Assembly: GCA_029747585.1 (NCBI GenBank)
Contig: JAPEVF010000689.1
Span: 1 to 23,850, forward strand
DNA from: Pleurotus djamor
Taxonomy: Eukaryota > Basidiomycota > Agaricomycetes > Agaricales > Pleurotaceae
Reading direction: 5' to 3'
Length of the DNA: 23,850 nt
Position 1 is the first letter of the stretch; every line of letters begins with the position of its first letter. The notes under the pieces are model-generated. The model made no database searches. It saw nothing but the letters and a program-made list of their open reading frames with translations, and was not told the DNA's origin. Shown piece after piece: positions 1-10,676 of the stretch. Made by a program: the position numbers and the translations under genes.

Positions 1-748
1 AAGAAATCATTTGTACGTAGGATAGCGTTTCACATAACGATGAAAGCAATTAAAAAGCGAAGAAAATGGGAACATACTCGTAGGAGGGGGACTATAGACG
101 AAAAGAAATAAACTCCAAGATCCAAGAAATCGGACGAAAAAACCAAAGGAGGAGCAAGGGAGGGAGATGTCAGTGCTTGTATGTCGTATCGTGGTGTGGG
201 TCGTTGTGGGCGGTGGGCGTACGTCCTCGTGAGGCAGGCGCCTGGAATGGGAAAAGAATTTCACCGAGGCGACCCATTTGCATGTTCCNGTNGACNTGAN
301 NNCNCCACTGNTGNAGNAGCACGTCCCNTGGCGGANNCGCANNTGTCCGGGAGTGGTTGTCGCTGATGCAAATGAACCGCGTCCAATTTCCATCAGGCTT
401 TGGCGGCACATCGTCTGGATTGTACTCGAGATGGACGATTGCATCCTCGGATGTCAGGACCTCAGGCGAATATGGAATAGGGGCGCCGTCCATCTCGGGA
501 TCTGGCCGTTGCGTGGTATCATGAAGAGTCAGAGGAGAGCCAGCTCGTCCTCCGAGGAAATTCTTGAGATGCTGTCGTAGGCTTATGTTGGATTCTAGAA
601 AATTGGACCTTCGACACCGAGGAGGGTTCTGGTAAAGTTCAGAAAATTGAACCACGCCTTTCTGATCCTGGGAATTGGCTTTCTCACGGTCTACACGTTT
701 TTTAGGAGAAGCGAGAAAGTCGATCTTCCAGCCCTGGTCATATGGCCA
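1..748 (-). CDS. Calcineurin-like metallophosphoesterase, partial, runs off left edge
   Basis: The frame reads from an acceptor (cag at 749-751, with a ctgat branch-like site upstream) through W-P-Y-D-Q-G-W-K-I-D-F and on to T-R-F-I-C-I-S-D-N-H-S-R-T. The S-D-x-H block is the first metal-binding motif of metallophosphoesterases that act on phosphate esters with two metal ions. Next comes a stretch with 16 Ns (289-343). If the N at 311 is ignored it reads L-L-H-S-G-(D)-L-x-S-T-G-T, the second motif (GD). After that L-P-H-E-D near 225-240 resembles the usual helix before the G-N-H-D motif, which lies outside the window. The 5' exon and start codon could not be placed. The upstream frame closes at a TAG just before the acceptor, so at least one more 5' exon is expected. 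Substrate is unknown. The family call is fairly secure; the exon model is not. Confidence 0.72.
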
Positions 749-1213
749 CTGTCGTTGTATCAGTGACGCAAGCTTTGATTCCCGCTACAGTGGCGCACGC
801 TGTTTCATTGCATTTGAACCTGGCGTTTTACTGTGTGCTGTTAGATAACGTTGCTTGAGCACGGTCACAACTCAGTCGCGTCTTGTTGACGTGAGTGTTT
901 TTTTTCGGAGCATCTCCAGTGGTATCGTTAACAGATATGAATGATTTCTAGCTTGTGACGCGTCGAGTGAAATCAGCGAGCTTCACACTCGTGGTCGATA
1001 TTGTTCAGCTGATCAAACTCAGCTCAAAGCCATGAGAATGAACGTTAGCGAATTACAAGGAACCTTGGGTAAATTCGAACCCTCTGCTTCGCGAAGCCCG
1101 GTGCAGATGGTGGCTCTTGCGTTGATGTCCACGCGCCGTACGGTTCTTTCCAACACCCTGGCTGCTCTTAAGAAGGTCTGGCGTTCGTCCAATCCTAGGC
1201 ATCAAACTCCTCG
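749..1213. other. Divergent intergenic region, no complete gene seen
   Basis: This stretch separates the minus-strand phosphoesterase from the plus-strand GH92 gene, so it should hold both promoters and the missing 5' exon of the phosphoesterase. A minus-strand ATG near 907-927 starts a short open frame, but I could not splice it to the 748 acceptor in phase. A plus-strand open frame at 1032-1241 shows no family signal and overlaps the GH92 signal peptide in another frame. No clear TATA box or repeat was found. Confidence 0.4.
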
Positions 1214-4200
1214 ATGGCGAACAGTTTCAGTCGAATCGTAGTGTTGGGAGCTTGGTTGGGGCTCCTAGGCGCCTTGGCTTCCTCCCAGAGTACTGTGTGA
1301 GCTCCGATGTCATTGTATCTCCTTCGTTTCTCATGATGTTCATGGATTATCTTTGGACAGCGGGTCGGCGAGGGCACAGCCATCTCAACAGACCGGTAGA
1401 GCAATATCCGATCCGTCCAGCTTCGTCACCCTCTTCATTGGTACCACCAAAGGTGGCCATGTCTTTCCAGGTTTGTTCACGTTGCCACGCCAGTGCCACA
1501 AATTGAATGTACTCATCCTCGATCTTATCCCGTAGGTGCCACGCTTCCACATGGAATGGTTAAAACGGGGATGGACACCGACTCCCCGGGAAATGTCTGT
1601 TCCGTGTTTGAAGCCGGCTGAGCGCTGAACGTTGAACCATGGTTGCTTACGCCTTTCACTTCTAGCACGCAGGCTACGACGCTGACCCTCAGTTCAATGC
1701 GACCGGGTTTTCCCAACTCCATGATAGTGGCACCGGCGGTGTGAGTAGATTTATTTCTGTTCCATCATCTCCCTATACTGATTATCGAACAAACCTTCTT
1801 TCTGTTGGAACATTCCAGGCAGTACCGTTGTCAAACTTCAAGCTCTGGCCCTTTGCCGAATGCTCCTCGTTCGACAAATGTCCTGCTTCTCTGAATGGTC
1901 GAAAGACAACGAGAAAAATTCTCTCCGATGGTAGGCCTCATCATATATCTTGAGTCCAGGCTTCATATGGCTGTCCGTCTAGGCTCGCCCGATGACTTCG
2001 CCTCTCCGGGGTATTTCGCAACGAATCTTGTATGTCTCATCGCTTTATGTCACATCCTTGCACTTTATTGACTAGAACATGTCATTCTCGTACTCGGCTC
2101 CGACGAAACAGAGCACGGATATCCGCGTCGAGCTTACGGCAACCAGGCGTACGGCTCTTCATCGATATACCTTCCCGGCTAGTTCCACACATCCGCGTAT
2201 GGTCGTCGACATCACCAATGATGGACAACGTAGCAGTACTAATCCATCAATGGTTCTCGACCCTCAGTCGGGCCGTGTCAAAGGTAAGCGTGTATGCCAC
2301 ATTCGCGTTTATTGTTGGCATAGCCACATTACTTAGCACTTCACATCGACCATCTTTGCCCGTCTGAATGGCTCAATTTCTTGAAGACGCTGCGGATGAT
2401 ACTGATGATTTCCCCATACTTTTTTAGGCGGTGCTTCATTTGCAGCCTCTTTCGGACCAGGCCGATATAGTGCCTTCACATGCGTTGACTTCAAGGGACA
2501 GGGATTCACGCTTTCGAAACCTCTAGAATTCGGGGCATGGCTTGCTGACTTCCCCGTGCAGGGGATGGTTGATGTTCGCCAACTGTATACCAGTAAGTTA
2601 CTGTTCCTTTGCCGTTCCTTCCCCTCCCCCTGGCCCTGTTCCTGACTCCTGACTGCCCCTCTCCCCTAATTCAGGTTTCGTTGATCAACTTGGCGCCCTG
2701 CTTACTTTTGCCCAACCCGTCCCTAACGAACCCACCGTCATCCTTGCCCGTGTCGGAGTCTCTCTTATCTCTGCTGAACAAGCCTGCACAAACGCCGAGG
2801 AAGAAATTCCAGATTTTAATTTCGAAGGCGTCCAGAGCGACGCTCGTCAGGCTTGGAACGATGTTTTAGGAAGAATCCAAGTTGATACCACTGGAGTACC
2901 AAGAGAAACCGTGGAATTATTCTACTCTTCTGTGAGTACTATACCACCCCTCTTACGCCCTAACCTCGTGCTAATGTCGGTCTTTATACAGCTTTACAGG
3001 ACGCATATCTCGCCCGCGGACTGTAAGGCGTTAGCTTTATTCTTCTTTCGTGATAGCGTTGACATTCGCGCTCAGACACGGGAGAGAACCCCAAGTGGAA
3101 CTCTACGGAGCCCTACTTTGACTCCTTTTACTGCAACGTGGGTGCATCCTTCTCTCTATGCTTGATTGGTCCCTTATGCGGCAAACCAGTGGGATACGTA
3201 CAGAACCCTTTACCCACTCATGTCCCTTCACGATCCAGTTACGTTTTCACGCATCGTGCGCGGTATGATTGACATCCAAAGGCACGAAGGTAATACCTGA
3301 GGCTTAGGCTTTTGGGGCTTAATTTGACCGTGTCAATTTGAAGGATGGTTGCCTGAGTGTCGTGGTGCGACTGCCATGCACTTTATCCAAGGAGGCAGCA
3401 GTAAGTTTTCGTGTCCCTCGGCCTCCATTAGCTATATTCAATCGATGCATTTCGCTCAGATGCCGATCCTATCCTTGGAGAATTTTTCGTCAAGTCAGTC
3501 ATTTCTCCGATTGTGTATATACTCGGAATTGACACGTATATGGGATTTCTCAGGTTCAGCGAGCATGCTGCGGCTCTCAATGTATCTGCCTCTGATCTCT
3601 ACACGGCTCTGCTAGCCGATGCCGAACTCCAGCCACCGAACTGGAATTTGCAAGGGAGACAAGCTGATGTGTGGAAACGCCTAAGTAAGGAATTCCTTGT
3701 CATCCCTAGTCACGCACTGACGCCGACGTCCCCATCTATACTCCACAACATGTGTTGTTTTGTGTGATGATCGCCTTCGAAAACGCAGACTTTATTCCTC
3801 ATGACATGTTTGACCTGGGTGGCGCGAATTCCAAGCAAGTTTCACGCACTTTGGAGGTCAGTGTCCCCATCTTCAGCCCTTCGTTTGTGATTAACGAGGT
3901 AAACGACAGCATGCCTTCAACGATTTTACCATTTCCCAAGTAGCTAAAATATTAGGTAAGAAGGACGATGCCCGCAAGGTAAGAAGTGCTTTCGCTTCTC
4001 GCACCTACGATCGTTGAGATTTCTTGATGTTCACCCTCAGTATTCCCAACGCGCTGGAAATTTCGCGAACGTGTGGAATCCTAACATTACCGTCCCCGAC
4101 GGACCGGCTTCTGTCGTAGGAATGATGCAGGTAAGTGGCAATTCTTGACGGCTGCTTGTCTACTTACCGACTTGTTGTGATCATGACTAATTGTGCGCCG

Positions 4201-5295
4201 TAGCCTCGATTCGCCAATGGTACCTTCAACTTTACAGATCCCCGCCATTGCAGTATCCACGATCCCGCGCAGGCTACGTGCTTCCTAAACGCGGCGAACA
4301 GGGATGGGTTTTACGAGGGTTCTCCGATCATTGTGAGTAGTTGATGGTGTCGCCATAGCACTAACCAACAACGCATCTTTCCTTTCAGTATTCTCAAGTA
4401 TGTCTTTTCGTATCTCTAGATCTAGACGTCGTGTGACACAACTGCTGTAGTACGCCCCGCAAGATACGGCCAAGTTGATCGAATTGCAAGGTGGTATCCC
4501 CAATTTCATTTCACGCCTCAATTTTATTTTCGATCAGGTATGCTTGCGGAACCACCCTGTTAGCGAGGCCCGAGTTTAATGATTGGACAGGATTATTTCG
4601 AGTCTACGGATGAACCTTCACAGCAAATGCCGTTCATGTACCATTACGCCAACCGCCCTGGTTTAAGCACTCAAAGGTCACGGCAAGTAATCGCGCAGTT
4701 TTTCAACACTTCCACGAATGGGCTTCCTGGGAATGACGGTAAGCTGCGCGTCTCTCCGTCGTACCTCCCCTGACTAAGCAAATGCTTCTCATCGGCGTGT
4801 GACCTGAAAGATTCCGGTAAGGATTCCTTCACTTTCATCGTGCCTGCCAGCTATAATTGTTCTGCGTTGGTTAGGCGCGATGGGTAGCTATGTCAGCTTC
4901 TACTTGGCGGGCTTGTACCCCCTTCCAGCAACAAAACAGTTCCTTCTGTCTTCTCCTTTCTTCAAGCAAATTTCCTTTTTCAATCCGGTACTCCGTACCA
5001 CTACGACGATTAGGTCGAAGGGCTTCAATGGAAATCCCATTGATGGGACGGGTGGCTCCGTCTTTGTCAAGGTAATTCGGTTTCACTGGTTGTCTTCCCG
5101 CGCCTTTCCATTGATCCTTTCGCGCAGAGTGTTACGATTGATGGAAAGCCTTCCAAGTCGAGCTGCTTCCTTGACTGGGATGTCTTCGTCAAGGGCTCTC
5201 TGGTGGAGTTAACGTTATCCAATGACATCAACGTCACTTGTGGGAACGGTAAAGCTGCTATACCACCATCCCTCTCGACCGGCGGCTATGATTAA
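1214..5295 (+). CDS. Secreted glycoside hydrolase family 92 (alpha-1,2-mannosidase type), 25 exons
   Basis: Predicted Ca2+-dependent exo-alpha-mannosidase that trims mannose from glycoproteins or mannans outside the cell. Exons: 1214-1296, 1361-1470, 1536-1594, 1666-1740, 1819-1930, 1983-2029, 2076-2283, 2428-2592, 2675-2931, 2992-3022, 3076-3137, 3190-3289, 3344-3400, 3460-3493, 3554-3684, 3789-3856, 3910-3978, 4041-4130, 4204-4332, 4389-4397, 4451-4537, 4591-4738, 4811-4816, 4875-5071, 5128-5295. They total 2502 nt (833 aa) with all phases agreeing. The start ATG gives a classic signal peptide (M-A-N-S-F-S-R-I-V-V-L-G-A-W-L-G-L-L-G-A). Family blocks follow in order: LFIGTTKGGHVFPG, LPHGMVKTGMDTDSPGN, GFSQLHDSGTGG, VELTATRR, FGPGRYSAF, QVSRTLE, YEGSPII (residues 623-629, proposed acid Glu624) and GNDDSGAM (708-715, proposed base Asp). 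Length suits the family. The last exon could instead splice at 5249 and end at 5384, but the read-through tail PPSLSTGGYD looks native. Exon edges are inferred, not tested. Confidence 0.93.
4389..4397 (+). other. 9-nt microexon of the GH92 gene
   Basis: The nine bases tattctcaa encode Y-S-Q and lie between a cag acceptor (4386-4388) and a gtatgt donor (4398). They join exon 19 (ending in the YEGSPII motif) to exon 21 (starting Y-A-P-Q-D-T-A-K) in phase 0. Leaving them out keeps the frame but removes three residues just after the proposed acid Glu. Confidence 0.75.
4811..4816 (+). other. 6-nt microexon of the GH92 gene
   Basis: The six bases attccg sit between an aag acceptor (4808-4810) and a gtaagg donor (4817). 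With flanking split codons they read G|AT TCC G|GC, supplying Asp711, Ser712 and the first base of Gly713 of the GNDDSGAM motif. Without them the motif loses two residues, including one of the paired Asp residues of the active site. A splice isoform skipping it would stay in frame but probably be inactive. Confidence 0.75.
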
Positions 5296-6691
5296 GAACA
5301 CATCGGACTTCATATATCTCACTTCTCCAGATTTCGACCCTCAATATCGATCATTCACAAACCCCCGTTAAGTCTATGTCATTGATAGCTAGCTTCTTGA
5401 TATCAATGAACCTTGAACCGAATCACTGCTTCTGAGGCTCGAAGGTGTCGTTGACAACGCGATGCTCCCTGGGACTGCTCATTACTATTCGCCAACGCTG
5501 ACATTCTGAAACTAGCTCGCATATTGATAGGTCGTTTCTACACTTCACGACGGGTAGAAAGGTCTCTCCAACCAACATGTCATCGGGTGCAATTGATTTG
5601 TTCCGGTATCATCGTTTTTCCAGTCAAACAGACCCTGTCAGCCCGGTGTGGCAGCCACGGGCCGCGGAGTATGAAAGGCGTTTACTCAACTCACTAGGGA
5701 CTTACTTCCTCCTACGCTGAGCAACGGATTCCAGCCCGCGGTTGATTACGACGTCCGTGTGTTTTTTCCCCTACTTTTAGTGTCAATGTCGTGATTTTAC
5801 CGATTCTCAGTCTTATCGATCTCCGCATCAGTTTATCGTGTTTCAATCGTTCCTGTAAAATTGGCCCCTTCTCTCGCGCCGTCCGTGTTGGCGGCCATAG
5901 GTCAGTAGCTGATAGCTGTGTATTTCATAGCTCAATCAGACTAATTCCGGTCTTCGCATGTGTTGTTCTAGGGTGGCTCCTTGCTGTTGGTTCCCAAAGG
6001 GGAACCGAGACAGAATTTGGACAGAATGTGTGAAGCATCCGTTGATCTAAAGGGCTACCTCCACTTTGAGACAACACCTCAGGGAGATCCGCAATTAGCA
6101 CCGGCAATCTTCTCAGAGTTTCTCTTCAGTTCACAGATCTTTCGCCTTTCCACGAACTTGATACAAATTTTCCTTTTTCGGGATGCACTTGACCGAGGGC
6201 GTAAAAATGTTTGATACGATGCCTGTGCATCATGCCTCGCCCGTTAATTACACAGCTATGCGCTGCAGCACGACCTAGCCCAGGTTGTGATGATGAAGTC
6301 CTGTAAGTGAGGTCCTATCTTATTTTCTCTGGTGGCCAACCAAACTGCTGTCCCCCTAGTCCCCAGGAATCATCGTGGACCATATAAATTTTCCTCAAAA
6401 GTACAGGCTCAGGGCTTGTGCTGGCACATACACGACATTTTTATGTTTTAATTGTGCGATCCCACGTGGCGTATTACTTGGATTATCCTTCTGTTCGCCT
6501 CAAGGTCAGGTTGCAAGGTACGATAAATATATTACTACGTATGTAACCCATGCTCTAGTTTGTTCTCTCGCCCACTCGTTGCTCCCTCCGCTCAGCGACT
6601 CGTCATTCTCCACTCCGCTAACCCACAGATTGTGTACCTTTGCCAACTGTAGCCGCATTTCATTTGTCACAGCCACCTTGTGCCGAACCTG
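5296..6691. other. 1.4-kb intergenic region, no gene recognised
   Basis: Open frames here (for example 5791-6033 and 5981-6214, plus) are short, lack family motifs and are not joined by convincing splice sites. The region would hold the GH92 3' end and the promoter of the zinc-cluster regulator. A TATA-like catataaatt lies near 6380 and an ataaatatatt run near 6525, both upstream of the regulator start at 6692. I saw no repeat, tRNA or transposon remnant. A long untranslated leader or a non-coding transcript would not be visible to me. Confidence 0.4.
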
Positions 6692-8042
6692 ATGTTATTT
6701 TCGACGCCGCAGACCTCGGGCCTCAGCGACGGGCACTTGGACGGACGTAACTCGAACTTGACGGCTCCTAGCTCCGACTTGGAAACCAGCCGTAGTAATA
6801 ATCTACCGGTCAATGAATCTCAATCGCCATCCAATTTCGCTCCTTTGCCTTCATCCTACCCTTCGAACCAACACCATCATTATCCCAGAGTACACAATAA
6901 CTCTCAGTCTTCCACATTGACTCAAGGATCGCTGGTAGATGAGCGAGCAAACTACCCTCCAGGTCAACGACCCTTAAACCTTGGAGAGACCCCGGAGGCC
7001 TCCTCCTACCATCCATCGACCGTGCGCCCCGTACTCTCATTATTCCTATCCAACCTGATCAGTTCCCCTTCTCTCCATTTCTTCTAGGATGACAAAGCTT
7101 ATCCCGGCATGAGTACCTATGACTGCGGCGGTAACTACATGCCGTTCTTGGATGTCTCGTACACCTACCGACCACTGCAGATGAGCACTATGCCACCGAC
7201 TCTATTCCCACAAAGCTATACCGACAATCGGACGATAGATGGCCCTTCCGTGGCCACTACTGTACGTCTATCGCTGCGTGAGCTACCACTCTCTCCTTAC
7301 ACTTCATTTTCAGACTTTCCCCGTGGATCCTTACGAACACTCAGGCTACCTAATCCCCGAATCGCAATGTTCAGACCCATCTCTCGGATATCCCCAGACA
7401 CGGCGGACACATCAAGTGGATGGATACCTTCACCAACCAATCCCTCGAGCTTCGCATCCCGGCTACTCCGCTCTGACTATGAACGTCCCCCAGGTCTCCG
7501 AAACGTTTGACCATGCCGATCACTTATCGAACTCGTACCTGACCAGTACTTCCCATCCGATAATCTCCCAACGTGAGATTGAAGACGCTCGCAGTCGACC
7601 AAGACGACTCAGTCCCTTACCTTATGCACGCAGGGTTAGCCCGTCATCATCCTACGAGTCTCAGGACTCTGAGACACTGAACGCTCCCATGCTTCAGGCC
7701 CATGTGATGGGTGTACCAATGCATCAAGATCCACTGGAGTATAAACTCCCAAGGCTGAGCAGCGTCAAGAAAAACTCGGACAAGAAACAAATCCTTGCTT
7801 GTCTCTTCTGTCGAGAACGCAAGATTGCTTGTGGTCGACCACCTGAGGGAAGCGAGGATCCAACATGCAAGTCAGTAGACCCTATTTGCTTACGATGACT
7901 GACGTTGACTGATCTTACTTTTTCCAGCCAATGTGCTCGCCGTGCACAACGATGTGAATACCCAACGGAGTCTCGGCGCGGTCTGCATCGGCGTGCGACC
8001 TACCGACACTTACGAACTCACTCTGCGAACGGGTTCACATAG
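6692..8042 (+). CDS. Zn2Cys6 (fungal-type zinc cluster) transcription regulator, cluster at the C-terminus
   Basis: Four exons: 6692-7030, 7088-7261, 7314-7870 and 7928-8042, together 1185 nt (394 aa), phases consistent. Residues 1-320 are rich in Ser, Pro, Asn, His and Tyr and look disordered, as in activation regions. The DNA-binding cluster is at residues 334-366: C-x2-C-x6-C-x11-C-x2-C-x6-C, reading CLFCRERKIAC...TCNQCARRAQRC, with E-Y-P and a basic tail after it. The last intron splits the cluster between Cys356 and Cys359. All six zinc ligands are present. Many ascomycete regulators have the cluster near the N-terminus; here it is in the last 60 residues, and no fungal-specific middle homology region follows. 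It should act in the nucleus; targets are unknown. The MFS gene starts 386 bp downstream on the same strand, making it a possible target (inference). The ATG is the first in frame; an upstream exon is not excluded. Confidence 0.88.
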
Positions 8043-8428
8043 TCAGAGCCTATGAAGGCTTTCCTTCAGCTGGGATGCGCTACCTTTGGGATTATCATGG
8101 CAGGTCTGTGGCTGAACGCTTGACCATTCCATACATCGAATAAACCATTTCTTGCTTTTTACTTTACCCCTTGTACTCATAATATGTACACCCGTTCTCT
8201 TATAGAGTTCTCTGTAATTTATTCATCTTCCCGTCGCGCAACTGCTGATTATGGGGACGATTGACGACTCTCAATCTATTAGGGATTCTCCTAAATATGC
8301 TCCTGTTTGCTAGGGAAGGAAACCCTGATAACGCCATGAGGAACTCTTCTTCTCCCACACCTAATATGAGTCACCTACCGAGTACTTATACCTTGACTGG
8401 GTCTTGAGCTCTGCTCGACCAGACCCCA
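8043..8428. other. Intergenic region between regulator and transporter
   Basis: No open frame with family signal. It should contain the regulator 3' end and the transporter promoter. AT-rich words such as ataatatgtac (about 8179) and taatttattc (about 8215) are present, but none is a certain TATA box or poly(A) signal. Confidence 0.4.
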
Positions 8429-10553
8429 ATGACGGCCGAGGAAACAACTCCTCTGCTATCTGACGTTCCGCAGAGCCTCGATGACCACCTTCTCATATAC
8501 TCTCGCTTCAGCCCATGGCGCAAACGAGGCATCTTGGTTCTCGTTTCACTAAGTGGCTTGATTCCCTGTAATAAGCATCTTCCGAATTCATCCTTTTCCC
8601 CCGAAGATCTGAAAATTTTGATAGTGTTTGCAAGCGGAACTTTTGTTCCTGCCATACCACAGATTGCTCGAGATCTGAACACCACCCCGGAAACGGTCAG
8701 GTCGGTCTCGATCTCACCATGTGCCTTTTGAGCCTCGACTGATGCTACAGAAACAAGCATGACAATCAGTCTTTCCATCCTCGGTGCGGCGCTCGGAAGT
8801 ATGGCCATGGCCACCTACTCCGGTTACTGTCCGTCGTCGTATCTTTCTTGTTGGTCGCAGAGACCTCACTTACATGATCAACTTAGATGGCCGACGGCCA
8901 GTATACCTCATTGGCCTCCCTCTTTTCTGTATAGGATCATATCAGATTGCTGTCGCAACTCAGATATACACGCTCATGTTCTGGCGGTTCTTTCAGACTC
9001 TGGGCATCTCAAGTGGCATGTCAGTGGGCGGTGCGGTTATTGGGGACATCTACAGGCTTGAGGAAAGAGGTTTTGCTATGGGGATCTTTTTCAGCGTTTG
9101 TTTTCTCGGACATTCGACCCTTGAAGTTCACGCTCATTCATTTGCGATTTGCAGGCAAGTTTGCTTGGTCCAGCAATCGCTCCTGTGACCGGCGGTGAGT
9201 AGCGAAATGCACTGGTGCTTCATGATGATTTACCGTGATTTATAGGTATATCAGCTCATTACGCTTCTTGGCGCACTGTTCAATGGTGCTTCTTGTTCTA
9301 TGGCCTCGCGTTATTCCTCGCCATTTTCCTTTGGTTACCGGAGACCAGTCATCCTGGCTCCCTTGGTATTGAGAAGGATCAGTCTTTAGAGGGAGCTAAT
9401 GGCACAACGGAATCTTCTCAGCGGCATTATGCCTGGAAGTGGGTCTGGCTGAACCCGTTCCAATGTCTGCGGCTTCTGAAAAGCCCGAATTTGCTTCTAG
9501 TCGTAAGAAATCATTAATCATACCCGCGCCTCGTGTTTACACAATGACTAACTCGACTGTAGATTTTGGCGGGCACAACTTCCTTGTTCGCAGACTTCGG
9601 TGGGTCTTCTACCACGCCCCGAGTTCTGTGTACTCAATGTGATTACCAGTCCTTCTGGTCCCGATTGCTTATACCATCGTGAGTCCCAGATTTTGATACT
9701 CATTGTAACATAGCTGACATCATTGGCCGCTTCTTTACTTCAGGGAGCCAGGTACGGGATTACCAATGAAGCCGTCATCGGTGCCATCTTCATGCCCGCA
9801 GGCTTGGGTAACATGCGTGAGCCAGTCGTCATATTCCACCCGACCACTGATAAAACCAGTCAACTTGTCATGATTAGTGGGCGCCCCGCTCGCCGGCTAC
9901 ATATCTGACCAGAAAGTTATCCAATGGCGAGCGAAGCGTAATGGTGTTTGGTACCCCGAAGATCGACTTCGAGCTACCCTTTTCGGTGCAGGGTTCTGCG
10001 TGCCAGTATCCCTATTGATGGTCGGAGCTGCAGTGCAATGGATTGACGACCCCACCCTTGGTATTGGAACTTGCCTAGTGGCATTGTTCATCAATGGCAT
10101 TGGGGTGTGTACTTGAACGTACGGATCGACTTCTTTGACTCAATCCAGTGAGCTAGGTTGATCTTGTGCTGAGCCCTATGGCGGCATACTTTGTAGATAT
10201 CCTACACTCTCGAAGTGCGGAGGGCATGGCTGCGGGCGTGTGCGTTTTCGGTTTCGCGCCTTTGGGATCCTTCCTCCCCTGAACGCGTTTATAGGGGCTT
10301 CCGGGCTGTCTTCCTATCTGCCCTCACATCGAGCATCCTCCCGATGGTCAATACGTATGGTCAACTTGCAACAGACGCTATCACAGCCGTACTAGCTTGG
10401 ATTGGCTATGCGTATGTCCTGTGCTCTGGAAATCTCCTCTAATGTCTCATCCACACCCATAGGCTGATCGTGGTCGTGATACGCAACGGGGATGCTATGC
10501 GCGCATGGAACAAGGAAGATATCGAGTATTCTGACACATTGGAGACCACATAG
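8429..10553 (+). CDS. MFS transporter, drug/H+ antiporter (DHA1-like) type, 13 exons
   Basis: Predicted 12-helix plasma-membrane proton antiporter exporting small molecules; substrate unknown. Exons: 8429-8567, 8625-8700, 8758-8822, 8887-9095, 9155-9194, 9246-9502, 9563-9599, 9650-9678, 9744-9816, 9878-10104, 10157-10239, 10295-10411, 10463-10553. They total 1443 nt (480 aa) in consistent phase. Landmarks in order: a short acidic N-terminus (MTAEETTPLLS), LFASGTFVPAIPQIARDLN (helix 1), SLSILGAALGSM, the G-R-R-P motif-A core, FRFFQ-type helix 4 (MFWRFFQTLGISSGM), LLGPAIAPVTGG (motif C-like), LPETSHPG before the central loop, PAGLGNMLGAPLAGYISD, VLSPMAAYFVDILHSRSAE and NTYGQLATDAI. The central loop is short. 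Exon 3 needs an aag acceptor (8755-8757), since the stronger cag seven bases upstream leaves the wrong frame. Family call is firm; single splice edges are less so. Confidence 0.9.
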
Positions 10554-10676
10554 GCAATGATCTTGAAAGCCGAAAAGGGCGAGCCCGACATCAAACACGG
10601 GAAGCCTCGTAGATAGAAATTGAATTAGACGAACAATGCATCTTCCATGATAGCAACAAAGTACTTCAGCATCATA

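Noticed and set aside
1032..1241. Plus-strand open frame starting with ATG before the GH92 gene
   Set aside because: No motif, and it overlaps the GH92 signal-peptide exon in another frame.
2284..2427. Extra exon inside the 144-bp GH92 intron
   Set aside because: The flanking exons join directly in phase and continue the family sequence (GRVKGGASF), so no extra exon is needed.
5249..5384. Alternative last intron and exon for the GH92 gene (gtaaag ... cag, ending F-D-P-Q-Y-R-S-F-T-N-P-R)
   Set aside because: Possible, but the read-through end PPSLSTGGYD with a stop at 5293-5295 looks like the usual C-terminus of the family; kept only as an alternative.
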